A stretch of 64,000 nt of DNA, from positions 14,899,664 to 14,963,663 of the forward strand of contig OZ022257.1 of the NCBI GenBank assembly GCA_963978905.1, written 5' to 3'. Of the stretch, positions 11,324-22,441 are shown one piece after another; positions within the stretch are counted from its first letter, which is position 1, and every line of letters starts with the position of its first letter. The DNA comes from Trichostrongylus colubriformis (Eukaryota > Nematoda > Chromadorea > Rhabditida > Trichostrongylidae). Both the position numbers and the translations under genes were made by a program. The notes beneath the pieces were generated by a model, which saw nothing but the letters and a program-made list of their open reading frames with translations, was not told where the DNA came from and did no database searches.

Positions 11324-12701
11324 TTGGGTTGAGGAATAAGTCCCCGCGGTTTTTTTCAACCCCATTTTTCACATTGTTTCCTCCCTCCTTCGACGAAGCT
11401 TATATATGTCTTCGATAGAGCTTTTTATGCTCTACAAAATGCTTGTATCTGTTTTTCGATTCCTTCGACTACCTAATATTTATGAGGTTTGGAAGTGAAA
11501 ATATCTGAAGGCAAAAAATTGGCACTTGCGCACCTCATCTTTCTCGTCTGCTATCGAGGTAAAAAAATGTATGTGTATATGTTTCGATAGAGCTTTTTCA
11601 GCTCTACATAATGGTGCTACTTATTATTCAAATCGCTCAACGTTTCGCTGTTTTCAAAACTCGGAAACGCAGTACTCACAAAAGTGTGCACCTTCGTTAT
11701 CTCCTCTTCCTCGCCTACCATCGAGACTGGAGAGAATGTGCGTATATGCATTCGATAGAGCTTTTTTTGCTCTACAAGAAGGCACCACCCATCTTTTAAA
11801 TCCTGTCATATTTTAGCATGTAAGAATAAGTTTCCACCTTTTTTTCAATTTAAAAAATTGCGTAACGAAAATAATTTTTTGGCGAATTGCTTTGTATCAT
11901 TCGATAGAGCTCTCTTCGCTCTACAAGATGGTGTTTACGGTTTTTCTTCGAATAAATTTTTGACATTTTTTAGATCATTTAATTGTCGACGAAATCGAGC
12001 ATTTTCGACACATCTAGTCGAACATGCTCGATTTCGTCGACTTTAAAATGATCTAAAAAATAGCAAAATTAACGCGAGCAAAAACCGTAAACAACATCTT
12101 GTAGAGCGAAAAGAGCTCTATCGAATGGTACAAAGCAGTTTGCCAAAAAAAATTTATTTTCATTACGCAATTTTGAGTTGAAAAAAGGTAGATATTTATT
12201 CCTAAATGCTAAAATATGAGAGACTACAAAAGGAGAAAGGTATCACCTTGTAGAGCAAAAAAAGCTCTATCGAATGCATACCTGAATATTCTCTTCAATC
12301 TCGATGGTAGGCGAGGAAGAGGAGATAACGAAAGTGCACACTTTTGCGAGTACTGCATTTCTGAATCTCAAAAACAGCAAAAAGTTGAGCGATTTGAATA
12401 ATAAGTGGTACCATTCTGTAGAGCTGAAAAAGCTCCATCGAAACATATACACATACATTTTTTTACCTCGATGGCAGACGAGAAAGATGAGGTGCGCAAG
12501 TGCCAATTTTTTGCCTTCAGCTATTTTCACTTCCAAACCTCATAAATATTAGGTGGTCGAAGGGATCGAAAAATATATACAAGCATTTTGTAGAGCAGAA
12601 AAAGCTCTATCGAAGACATATATAAGCTTCGTCGAAAGATGGAGGGAACAATGTGAAAAATTGGGTTGAAAAAAACCGCGGGGACTTATTCCTCAACCCA
12701 A
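11324..12701. mobile_element. 1.38-kb palindromic fold-back element with tandem hairpin units
   Basis: TA-flanked. Ends are TTGGGTTGAGGAATAAGTCC and its reverse complement, and the two arms of about 680 bp mirror each other around 12013 (GTCGACGAAATCGAGCAT against ATGCTCGATTTCGTCGAC). Each arm holds four units of 147-171 bp, each with a short hairpin of the type TCGATAGAGC-loop-GCTCTAC (about 11414, 11585, 11752, 11899, and mirrored at about 12115, 12255, 12420, 12590). The end resembles mariner ends such as the one at 53093. No transposase coding is visible. Confidence 0.85.
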
Positions 12702-13090
12702 TAGTTGTCGTAATCATTGTACTATAGCTGCTGTGTCAAGGGTAGCTTTTAGGATGGAGACAAGATGGGGTCGAGCGGTCGTCGTAATGGGTGCACACCT
12801 CTGCTAATACCTCTTATCCTGGTACGCCGTTGGTACCTCGGGGAACGACGGCCATACTGTAGAGAGAGCAGTATGATCCCCGTAGAAGTCCACATGGACA
12901 GTGACAGCCAACAGGCACTGCAGCCCGCTGGCGCGGAGGTTTGGAGACCAGGCACCACGATGCTGTCGCGCTAGCGTTTATCAGGAGGGCTACCGGCCAG
13001 CCGGATCGTGACACCCACTCATTCACCACGATCTATCCACCCTGGCGCAGGCTTCAGAGCATGGCCGCCAGTGGACGTTCAGTCCTTCCA
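12702..13090. other. GC-rich, no gene supported
   Basis: Overlapping frames on both strands, none with recognisable motifs; probably repeat-derived like the adjacent hairpin. Confidence 0.4.
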
Positions 13091-13180
13091 TTGCTTCTCA
13101 TAGGTATACGCTCTAGTAGGCTGAACAGGGATGTACGGGCATTCCTGTTCAGCCTACTAGAGCGTATTATGAGAAGGCAA
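13091..13180. repeat. Near-perfect 90-bp hairpin
   Basis: Arms of about 42 bp with a six-base loop (TACGGG): TATACGCTCTAGTAGGCTGA against TCAGCCTACTAGAGCGTATT. Confidence 0.85.
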
Positions 13181-13665
13181 TTCAATGAAATAATTTGTGT
13201 ACTGATCATGGAACTCACATAACACACAAATTTATTTACAGAAACATTAATGAATAATCATAGAAAGCTGCGAAAGTTTTCCCATTTTTCGTGTAAAGGA
13301 TTACGGGATTACTGTAAAGCTAGTCAAAGAACATTGAAAAAGACTCGACGAAGTGATAACAATGTTCACTGTGCCACTTCTGAAGAAAATTGTGTCTCCT
13401 CACTTGAGCTTATGAATTCCTGAAAAAATTCCTGAAAATGTGCTTATTGTTGACTGCATACCCCACGATAATCAGAATAGTTGATTGGCCTCATTAGAAC
13501 AGTAACTATCTAAGATGCCCCCTGCGTCACCACGATACACAATGGTGGCGTTACACCCGCTCGGACTCAACCTAACCACGCCCTTCCAGCTCATATGGCC
13601 AATAGAGTGTCCAAATGGGCGTGGCTAGCTAGAATTCTAGCGGACGTAGCACCAAGATAGTTCAC

Positions 13666-13767
13666 TTTAAAGGCGCGGAAGAGGTGCAACCTGGGTAGTT
13701 ACTCAAGGATCTACTGCTCCAAGAAAATATGTAAATCAATCCAGTGGTTGCAGACTGTGCCTTTAAA
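13666..13767. mobile_element. Short MITE, TTTAAAGGC ends
   Basis: 102 bp, TTTAAAGGCGCGGAAGAGG to GACTGTGCCTTTAAA; ends match the 9689 family. No coding. Confidence 0.6.
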
Positions 13768-13937
13768 TTAGAATCCTGTTTTAGACTCACATTGGACAAA
13801 GGATGGGCAGTGTGTAAAAAGTCGTAGAACTCAACAGGTAAAGAAGGCTGACAAACGTTTGCTGAAAAAATGATCGTGAGAAGCAGTGGGGCGTGAAGGA
13901 CACAAGGGGTCTCACTCTACAGTATATCCTTAAAGTA

Positions 13938-14558
13938 TTAGGTTGATCGAAAAGTTTTGATAGGGTTGAGATTTTTTTCTATTTTATTTTACAACTCAGC
14001 AAACAATGAAAGCTAATCCACAATATGATAACCATCGTTAGTTATAATATTGTCCCTCCCAACGGGAAGGTCAGCGATTCATTTCTCCCAGAACTGGGAA
14101 GATTGGGAGTCAAAGAAGTTACCGACCCCTTGTTCAAGGTGGTCATAGTTGACGAGTTGTTTTTGTCAGGAAAGCTTTGAGGGGCCGGAACAAGTGGTCC
14201 TCCAATTTTGCACGGGTCTCTCTCATGGGTAAGGAGACCCGTGCAAAATTGGAGGAGCTAGGTTGGGACACGGTTCCACATCCACCCCATTCACCTGATA
14301 TTGCCCCCTGAGATTACCACTTGTTCCGGCCCCTCAAGGCTTCTCTAGCGAAAAAAACTATGACCACCTTGAACAAGGGGTCGTTAACCTCTTTGACTCC
14401 CAATCTTCCCAGTTCTGGGAGAAGGGAATTGCTGACCTGCCCGTTGGGTGGGACAACGTTATAACTAACTATGGTATTGTTGATTAGCTTGCATTGTTTG
14501 CTGAGTAATAATAAACAGAAAAAATCTCAACCCTATCAAAACTTTTCGGTCAACCTAA
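13938..14558. mobile_element. Palindromic mariner derivative A
   Basis: TA-flanked; ends TTAGGTTGATCGAAAAGTTT and its mirror. Arms meet near 14227. The right arm, plus strand, encodes a mariner transposase C-terminus (VPHPPHSPDIAP, then DYHLFRPLKASLAKK) and the left arm repeats this on the minus strand, lacking about 55 bp. This is a tail-to-tail duplication of the 3' part of a transposon. Confidence 0.85.
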
Positions 14559-14659
14559 TAAATCAAATTGCACATGTAGCTGAGCTGTACAGTTCTAACT
14601 ATGGAAACCAAATCTCACCCATAGAAGTAGAGAAGATGAAGCAGCACAGAACAGCTTGG

Positions 14660-15127
14660 GAAAACTGTGAAAAACAAACCAATAACCCTACCGTATTCCA
14701 TCGCTGTGCCCACATCCCCCAGACTCATGGCCGATTTTAGCAAATCAGGGCATTTTCCAAGTTCGATCGCGGTTCGAATGTCTTCTGAGTTCACGGCCGT
14801 TTTGAGGAATTCTGCAAAATGATGATATGTTTGGTTTCATCACTGTTGGAAAACCTGCTGAGTCATAGAATTCCTTCATCATACTCGGAAGTTTCTCTGT
14901 ATTAAAAGAAGTTATACGAACTTCAGGAAACAAACAAGCCTTCTTAGTACACCTATCATCTTGCAATTATCAAAAATACATAAAAATACCTTGCGAAGCG
15001 GCATCCCTTGCTGTATTCATCGAGTTGAAAAACTCAGCTTCTTCGAACGACGAGTAGCTACTAAGCGTGTCAGCAGTATGCGCTGTAAAGGACATTGAAG
15101 CCACAATGGTTCTAATGATATCGGGAC
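14660..15127 (-). CDS. Further coding exons, probably 3' part of the same unknown gene
   Basis: Minus-strand exons in consistent phase. One ends at 14990 (CAAG|GTATTT) and contains IIRTIVASMSFTAHTADTLS followed by SSFEEAEFFNSMNTARDAAS. The next starts after CTGAAG (about 14925) and contains SFNTEKLPSMMKEFYDSA. A short intron of about 46 nt ends in TTTTGCAG and leads to a third with FLKTAVNSEDIRTAIELGK and LLKSAMSLGDVGTAMEYG. These are alpha-helical, polar segments like those at 17-22 kb. The upstream edge abuts the end of a Tc1-type MITE (15153), which seems to have inserted at or just outside the exon's acceptor. The downstream edge meets a mariner palindrome (13938-14558). Whether this is one gene with the 17.5-22.4 kb chain is inference from strand and style. 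Confidence 0.5.
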
Positions 15128-15152
15128 CAGCCGCCAGCCACCCAAGCTCATA

Positions 15153-16351
15153 CAGTAGCGCTCAAAAGTCGTCGGCCAAATGGTATTTTACTCGGGTTTT
15201 TCAGTTGTAACTTTTTTGCGACTGACCGATCTAAGAGAAATTTTAGTATGTTGTACTTGGAGACAGCATACTGAATTTACTGTTAGGTCTATGCAGAATA
15301 AATAGCCAAAACGGGCCACTTTCTTCAAAACGCCATAACTTCGCTCAGACACAACTTTATTTGTCGAAGTAAAAACCATTCGAATCTACACAACCTTGCC
15401 AACGATCCGGTAAAGAAAATGTGCCATCATGATCAAATTCTGGATTGCGAAAATCAATGAAGTCAACGATGGCATTTTCAACATGCATCGTTTCGGCGAA
15501 CTCCTTCTGACGCAGGTTTGCATCGAGAACCGGGAAAAAGTGGTAATTCGTCAGAGATAGGTCTGAGGAATAAGGGGGGTGAGGGAGAGTCTCGATCAGT
15601 TTCTGCCGGCTGACTTGCGAACTGTAGGGTTTTGCATTGTTTTGCGCACCCAGTAAAAAAATGATGCAGTTAGGCATCATTTTTTTTTCGGGCCTCTCCC
15701 TCGCCCCCCTTATTCCCCAGACCTATCCCTGACGGATCACTACTTTTTCCGGGTTCCCGATGCAAACCTGCGGCAGAAAAACTATGCACGGTAAAAATGC
15801 CATTCTTGACTTTGTTGATTCTCGCAATCCAGAAATTGATCGTGATGGTATATTTTCCTTACCAGATCGTTGGCAAAATTCTGTAGATTCGAATGGTTTT
15901 TATTTCGACAAATAAAGTTGTGTCTGAGCGAAGTATGGCCAATTACGTTTCGGCCATTTATTCTGCATAGACCTAATATTTTGGCGCTCAACGGTGCAAG
16001 TTACGTGGTTAAATGCAATTTTTTGTTTCTGGAGTGCCATCGCTATGCCGTCCCGCGGTGCCGCTGTCATCAAAAGTGGTGGTCTTTCTACAGAATATTG
16101 ATGTTTTTAAGGCTTGCTAGTTTTATTTTTGCAAGAAAGCCGTTTTTCTTGACCAAGCCTTTTCCTTTTCTCCGGTGGTTTTGTAGTAAATTCTTGTGAG
16201 AAACCATGAGAAGAGTCAACCGGCACTCAAGTAGAAGGAAATGTTGACATAGGTTCAGGCACCACATACATATTATAATTTTGTCAAATTTAGTCAAGTA
16301 CAAAAAGATATGACAAAAACGTGTTCGGCCGGGTACTTTTGAGCGCTACTG
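15153..16351. mobile_element. Tc1-type MITE, family T, copy 2, interrupted
   Basis: Ends CAGTAGCGCTCAAAAGTCGT and GAGCGCTACTG, flanked by TA on both sides. Removing the 684-bp nested element leaves about 515 bp, the usual size of the family. Confidence 0.88.
15293..15976. mobile_element. Palindromic mariner derivative B, nested
   Basis: 684 bp; ends TTAGGTCTATGCAGAATAAA and its mirror. Both arms encode a mariner transposase C-terminus, in opposite directions (left arm SSDLSLTNYHFFPVLDANLR, ending [19 protein letters not shown]). The catalytic third Asp of the family is Asn in the left arm. It is inserted in a Tc1-type MITE (15153-16351). Confidence 0.88.
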
Positions 16352-16662
16352 TAGGTGAGCCAAAATAACCACAGGAAAGCAATCAACCCCGCTGATAGCA
16401 ATTTAATTTGTTAGGTAGGTCACCCAAACGACTTGTACGAAAGCCTAGCATGCTTCACCGTAACGGATGCTATCTATCTATACAAGCAATCACGCAAAAA
16501 AGCGGTCAGATAGCTAGCTACTTATGTCATTCTGTGGAAGGGATTGTGGTTCATGACCCAAAATAATATCTCAGATCTCCTCAACCTCGTAGGTCAGCAG
16601 ACGGTAGCGTTCAAATAAGAGTTATGGTTTGAATACTCACACAAGTCCACATTCACTTCTCC

Positions 16663-16808
16663 ATCAGAACCACCGTGATCCGCTTCCCATTCATGGCTGC
16701 TCTTCGATACCACACTTCCCATTTTTGCGCTGAGCACTTCAGATGTACTAACATAACTGGTCCGGGATGCTGTCATCGACGATGCTGATGTCCATGGCTC
16801 TAATCTGA
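16663..16808 (-). CDS. Isolated Ser-rich exon, unknown gene
   Basis: The minus strand reads through an open segment beginning after a CTTCAG acceptor (about 16808) with LEPWTSASSMTASRTSYVST, then SAKMGSVVSKSSHEWEADHG, and stops at a strong GTGTGAGT-type donor near 16663. It is Ser/Thr-rich with an acidic end. It lies between the exon groups at 14.7-15.1 kb and 17.5-22.4 kb on the same strand and is probably part of that gene, but its entry phase does not match the nearest upstream exon I could define, so an exon is missing or the model is wrong. Confidence 0.4.
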
Positions 16809-16827
16809 AGCGTCATTCTTGAAGTGA

Positions 16828-17393
16828 TTTAAAGACAGCATTAGGGGTAATGCGGTAATGGAGAAATCCCTACAAGAAGTCAGTCACATGGTAGTCCTGG
16901 GCCTAAGAAGGCTATCTGTGGCAAAATCCCGGTGAAAAAGCGCCCCTCCAAGCTGTAGAAACCCTGCAAAACGCCGCAACCATGCAGCGGTTCCGCCTCT
17001 TGGACACAGCGGTTCTGCCTCCCGATGACGTAATTCCCGATTGACTGGGGTGGGAGCGGCCAAGAAGATGCGGCGGGATCGAAGGTTTTGCGGCGCGCTT
17101 CCGCAGTTTCAGCTTGAAGCTCACTCCAAAAAATAGATGCTGTCGTTATTTCCAAACATTCCCTTGTGTTTACTTGGCAACATGCCAATGGGAAACTAGA
17201 TCAGACTACCCGCCTCTTGACGGGAAGGTCGTCCGCGTCGAGAATCAACGGTGGGAAGGGAGTCCTATTTCTCGGGCTTTTGGCCATTTCCATCCGTTTT
17301 TTTTCTCCACTATCCTGTTACAAGGCATCTCGACTTTCGTATGCACTATTTCTTTTACTTTTCGTCCGACTTTCCCCTAATGCTGCCTTTAAA
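16828..17393. mobile_element. MITE family S (TTTAAAGRCAGCATTAGGGG ends), copy 1
   Basis: 566 bp. Ends TTTAAAGACAGCATTAGGGG and the inverse of TTTAAAGGCAGCATTAGGGG. The GC-rich interior produces several spurious open frames on both strands. Confidence 0.82.
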
Positions 17394-17545
17394 ACTACAC
17401 TAGGCCAATTCATAGTGTGGACGTTCACAGCACAGGTTCAGTAAAGGTAAGAATTGACTTCACGGGCAGTGGAACGGATAAAAGAATGAAACACGGATGG
17501 CTGTTAGCAAATAAATTCACTCACATTAATTTGTTTGGCAATATG

Positions 17546-20500
17546 TCACCAATTTGTGGTGACCCTTCCAGAACTGGACTTGAACACGGCGCTGATGAGT
17601 GAGAAGCTGACGGACAGCTTTTCAGGTAGTCTTTCAGTGATGTAGCCGGGTACTAAAGCGAAAACTCCAAGAATATTTTTACATCCTTGCAAAAATGTAT
17701 GATATTCACTTTTAAAAATTGTGGTTAGATAGCTAAGGTTCTGATTCAAGGCCTCTGTTGGTTTTCCCCTCTTGAAAGTTTCCTGGGCTTCGATTTATTT
17801 GTCATAGTAACAACCAAATTTCAAGTGATCAACTTATTCCGAACAGTACTTGCAGTTTTAAGAATACCTCGTCTAGAAAGGTTTTTTCAATTCCAATTGA
17901 TCGCAGTTCCATCGTTGGCTTCAACTCCTTCCACGCTTCAGATCGAGCCATGTATCGATCAATCATCGTAAGTGTTTCGCGAAGAGTTGACATCGCTGTC
18001 ATGACCTGGATAACACTCATGAGTACAAAGGCATTTGCAAGCTTTTTGAAATCTTCGATTTTGTTAGCTGCTCATTTTCGCCGCAGCGTCGACGGGACTC
18101 AACCCACACTCCATGCTTTACGGGCATATGTGTTATTCGGGTGTGTGCAGATATGACAGCGAATCGCTTCGCGGCGTTACATTCGCGGCGCCACCAGTAC
18201 GACTCGCCGTATCCATTGCCCTTGATAGCTGGCCGAGCGTGGCTGCGTCACGTCTGCGCTTCCACTCATGTCACACTGCCTCGCTTGAAGGCTGCCATGC
18301 CCTGCCACTGGCACTCGCATCCGCCGCGCGCTCGCAGCGGGGACCACGCGATTTGCTGTCATATCTGCACACACCCGTGCTAATCCACTGCACTACCGAG
18401 ACCCCTTCCACCTTACCTCAGCTTCTAAATGATTTATTTCCCATAGCTTATCAGTACTCACGCTTATAACGTATACCATTCAGAAGCGCAGTTGAGGAGG
18501 ATGAGGTCTCGGTAGTGTAGATCAGCTCACATGCCCGGAAAACATAGAGTCTGTTTGAACCGAAGCTGTTGCCCGTAACTCAGCACTCTCGTAGCATCTG
18601 CAAGCGTTCTTCCATACTTACTCGTTCAGACAGTGTTCATTACATTTGAAGTCGTAATAGTATGCGCGAAAAAGGCGTTATTCATTGAAAGTTTGCTGTT
18701 GGCACGGGAGAATTCCATCTTGCATAGGGAGAATCAAATTGTATGAGAATGTCGGAATCCGAAACAGTGTGAAAAAACTTCCAAAGTTGGAAATCTACAA
18801 TAGTATCGGTGTTCCAGTAATCATATAATATGGCTACCTTGTATCGTGGGGTGTGTACCCTTATGTGAGGATTGCCGCACCGCGGCATGTCGCAAGCGAG
18901 CAAGGCGGACGAGCTATGGGCGCCATGTTGTTGGGTCCTGGAGCGATTACAAGTCAACTGCGTATCGCGCCATAGCACTACCATGTAATCGTTCTAAGAC
19001 CCAACAACCGCGACGCGCATAGCTCGCACATACTGCGTCGCACGGCGCTCGTCGTCGTGCGACAATTCTGACCTAAAGGTACACACCCTGGATCCTGCAG
19101 CTTATGATCGGTGCTGCCATGGGAGAGGATCGAGAAATTTGTAGAGCGAGAAAAACACGGCTGAAGATACTGCAACGCGAAAACTACACATCCCCCTTCC
19201 ATACACAAGCCCCCCACAAGACAATTCTATAAAGGGTGGTTATCTGGATCTCTCACCAAGTGTCACTAAATGCAGATCGAAAATAATTCGTCAATAGGGC
19301 TCAAATTCCTTGGAAGAACCTACTTATTCCTTTTTGGAAAGTTTATTGTAGAAGTTTACTAACTGCACCTGTGACATCATATCACTCAATTCCATATCGA
19401 ATTGATTTACAGGCTTCTTTCTGAGCGTGTCCATATCGTCCATCTGTAAAATCGATGCACTATTTCCCGGGTTGCATAATTTACTGCAACAACCGTGCAA
19501 ATGCTTGTTATGTGCGCTCAGAACTATGAATTCTTTGCTCTAATTGTTTTGAGGATGACCAATGAGAACTAAATTCCTTCGTAGCATTTAGGCAGATTTG
19601 TCGCTTTTCGTATGCAAAGTGAACGGTGCCATTATGACAGGAAATCCGCGTTGCGGCGACAGGCATGCGACATGGTGGCGCGAGCTATGCGTGCCGTATT
19701 GGATGGGTCCTCAGGAGATGATAGTGCTCTTCCCCTAATTCTGGGTGTGATAGATTCAGGACTCAACTAGCACGGCGCCCCTGCCTTGCGACACTCATTG
19801 CGCGTCAAACACCCCACGCGAACTCGCTGTCCTATAGGCATTAGGTCGAGTCAATATGAATCGCACAAATTGACAAAATTTTATCTTTATCGCACAATTT
19901 TTTAACGACAACTGGGAATCACTTGTAATATGCTCCATCTTTATCGATGGCCTCTTGCCACGGGTTAGGCAGATCATGGATGCCCTTGCTCCAGAAGGCC
20001 GGAGGTTGGAGCTCGAAGAAGTTGCCGAGTGCCGTCTTGACGTCGTCGCGAGTTTTGAAGGCTTGGCCGTCCAGGTGGCGTTGGCTGTGGGAGAAAAGGT
20101 GGAAATCTGAAGGGGCCAGGTCTGGGGAGTACGGTGGGTGTGGAAACACGGTCCAACTGTACGACAGCAGCTCGACGTTGGTCGATCTTGCAATGTGCGG
20201 TCTCGCGTCGCCGTGCTGGAAGTAGACATGTGACCACCGCCGTAGCGAACTTTGGACATTTGCCTTCAGTTCTCGTAGTTGATGTACCTTCATCGAGCAG
20301 CTCCCAGTATTCTATGCCATGTACGCTCCAGCAAATGCGCTCTTCGATGGAATAGTCGCCCGACGCAAGCTTCGACTGCCACAAGTACACTGTACTTCTG
20401 GCGGGGGACGCTTCGACTGCCACAAGTACACTGTACTTCTGGCGGGGGACATGCTCCTTGTTAACTACGTTTAGGCGTCTTTCAATATCCGCGGGTTCTT

Positions 20501-22441
20501 GGCCAGATAGCGATAGAAATAGTATGACGTTGCGGATATGGTCTCTGGACCGCTTGAATTCGTGCGACATGATGGCGGAATGAAACCACTTTGGAGTGAT
20601 TGTCTGACTGTTCTTTGAAAAGCTTTCTATACTCATTCCAACGATTAATTGCGCGTCCATTTTCCTTAACTCGTTGCTGAGTTATGATCTCTGGAAGTCA
20701 TCACTACCATTTGTCCGAGCCATATCGACTCAACCTAATACAAATCGCCCATGTGAAGTCGCAATATTGCGGAACTTTCACCTCGTAGAGTGTCGTACAG
20801 AAGTGCGATACTGCAGGTCTTGAATGGGCACTACAGTGATTTTACAACGGTGAATAACCGTAGTTCACGATCCATCCTCGCAATAATCTCATGTACCTTT
20901 TGAATTTACTACCTTGCTCTCATCCTAAGAGGTTTTTACCTGTGCAAGCGCCTGCTTTGCCACGGTAGTGTTCGACCGCAAAAGATTGGTGGTAGTGTCG
21001 TTGATGGCAACCTTCTTGGCCAATGGTGTTATGTCCAAATGTAGTCGTTGCAATACGTTGAAACGCCGTCGTATCTGAAATATTATCTTTAAAAAAAATA
21101 TAGCGAAGTTTCAGGGTTCCAGAACAGGACCACAATGTGCCACTTCACAAAAATTGAGCACATGAAGGATCTTAAACCAGGGTTTTTCATTTTTTTTTTC
21201 TATGAGCCACTATATCCGCAGGTAGACCTATTCTTACAGAGGCAGCACGAACGCACCGGTAATAGAAGTTCGTCGAGTTTTTCGAGGTGAGCCTCGTGAT
21301 TATCATGTTCTGTGATAAGCCGCTCTTCGATGACGTCGAGAGAGGTCAGAATCTGAAACACTGTATGGCTCAATGAGTTGAAAACGCGTTTCAAAGGCAC
21401 CTGGAGGGGGAGGGGGGGGGGGCAAGGAGGAGGGGAAACGTGATTGAAAACACAATTCCCTATAAGCGAACATTAGAGAAGAGGTAAGGTGTAGCGAAAC
21501 TCGCGTTGAAAAATGGGGTGGGGGTCGCGAGGCCGAATTTCCGCGCGACCGCCCGCGGCGAGCACCGCTGCAAGTACGAGTCGTTTGGAATTCCGCTCGA
21601 GACGCAATGAGCTGGTACCGTGAGGAACCTTCAAAGGTAGGCGAACTCCCGAAATTTTCAACTTGCAATCTTTAAAGGTCCTTGCGGTACCAGCCCATTG
21701 CGTTTTGAGCGCAATTCCAAACGACTCGTACTTGCCGCGCTGCTCGCCGCGGGCGGTCGCGCGCAAATTCGACCTCGCGACCCCCACCCCGAAAAATGCG
21801 CCTTTTAGGCGCTTTTGCGATTCTAGCGCGCTTTACCTCGAATCGCTCGCTTCACCGGCCGAGTTGCCTGCGAAAGATAAAGAAGGCGGACTTGTTTTGG
21901 TCCATAATGTTGTTTAACAAATGAAACAACAAACTGAAACAATTGAGCGAAACTATGTAAGGGAGAAAAAGCGGAGGGGTATTTAAAAATGCGTTTATTA
22001 TAGCAAATATACAATGGCTAGGAGTCGTGTGTGTAACAGCCGATCTACGAGCGACTACCGCAGGCCAAAATTGCCCAAGCCGGTGTTCTTAAGGGCTTCT
22101 CGAAAGAAAGTCACCAACCTCTTCTTTAGTTTCTTGCATCAACTCTTCAATGGCTTCCAAACCATTGTGAACATCGACAAGAACTCGAATCAATGCCACT
22201 CTTGAATGAGAAGTCAGGCGTGAAAGAGCCGTAACAAACTGAAGTTGCTCACGAAGTGGAGCGATCAACTGCACCTCTCGCGGAGTGTTCTGGAAAATTC
22301 TTTGTTTTCGATATTTTGTAAACACCGCCAAGCTCATAAGATGGCTCATTACGCAGTAGTTTTCAGCAAAGAGGCGTGATTGCCGGTCGCACCGCAACAC
22401 TGCCTTCACAGCAATTTCAGATTGATCGAAGTCACGTGCAT
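17546..22441 (-). CDS. Unrecognised multi-exon gene (core exons)
   Basis: A chain of minus-strand exons with consensus splice sites. 22441-22119 contains LEAIEELMQETKEE and ends at GAG|GTTGG in phase 0. 21352-21257 contains LDVIEERLITEHDNHEAHLE. 21074-20940 contains IRRRFNVLQRLHLDITPLAKK. 19443-19369 starts MDDMDTLRKK. 17868 to about 18041 or 18067 contains RETLTMIDRYMARSEAWKEL. 17782 to about 17580 contains LNQNLSYLTTIFKSEYHTFL. The three middle exons are exact multiples of three (96, 135 and 75 bp) with TTTCAG or TTACAG acceptors, which is hard to explain by chance. The protein would be helical and hydrophilic with coiled-coil character. Link to exon 18041 needs a weak acceptor (AAAAAG) or a missing exon. 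The style recalls large nematode-specific WSN-domain proteins, but I see no diagnostic motif; treat that as a guess. A mariner copy and several MITEs sit in its introns. Confidence 0.6.
18138..18377. mobile_element. MITE family Q (GGGTGTGTGCAGATATGACAGC ends), copy 1
   Basis: 240 bp with near-perfect inverted ends and GC-rich interior (GCTTGAAGGCTGCCATGCCC). The long open frames over it come from its GC content. Confidence 0.85.
18386..18530. repeat. Small inverted-repeat element
   Basis: CACTACCGAGACCCCTTCCA on the left is mirrored by GGATGAGGTCTCGGTAGTG on the right; about 145 bp, no coding. Confidence 0.55.
18849..19088. mobile_element. MITE family P (GGGTGTGTACCCTTA ends), copy 1
   Basis: 240 bp, inverted ends GGGTGTGTACCCTTATG and its mirror; internal half-palindrome around GATTACAAGTCAACTGCG. 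GC-rich. Confidence 0.85.
19841..20738 (-). mobile_element. Mariner-type element, copy 2, decayed transposase
   Basis: 898 bp, right flank TA, left flank CA. Minus-strand frames cover most of a mariner transposase, with frameshifts: an N-terminal part with ADIERRLNVVNKEH, a centre with ERICWSVHGIEYWELLDEG, then WSHVYFQHGDARPHIARS (catalytic D), PHPPYSPDLAPSDFHLF (catalytic D) and FWSKGIHDLPNPWQEAI. A 41-bp tandem duplication (20369-20450) adds to the disruption. It lies in an intron of the unknown minus-strand gene. Confidence 0.88.
20369..20450. repeat. 41-bp tandem duplication inside mariner copy 2
   Basis: GCTTCGACTGCCACAAGTAC and the next 21 bases occur twice head to tail (20369-20409, 20410-20450). 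Copy 1 of the element has the unit once, so the duplication is local. Confidence 0.9.
21515..21790. mobile_element. Palindromic MITE with GGGGTGGGGGTCGCGAGG ends
   Basis: Ends as in 28256-28493; interior is a different palindrome (TACGAGTCGTTTGGAATTCC mirrored by GGAATT-like GCAATTCCAAACGACTCGTA). Confidence 0.8.

Noticed and set aside
11324..12701. CRISPR-like array from regularly spaced TCGATAGAGC hairpins
   Set aside because: Spacing is 147-171 bp, units are diverged and mirrored, and the DNA is eukaryotic; it is a palindromic transposon.
18113..18469. 118-codon GC-rich frame
   Set aside because: It runs across the family Q MITE, and the matching frame in the other copy is not conserved as protein.
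19974..20660. 228-codon frame as an intact transposase
   Set aside because: It shifts out of the transposase frame after the first third; the catalytic motifs lie in another frame and a 41-bp duplication interrupts it.
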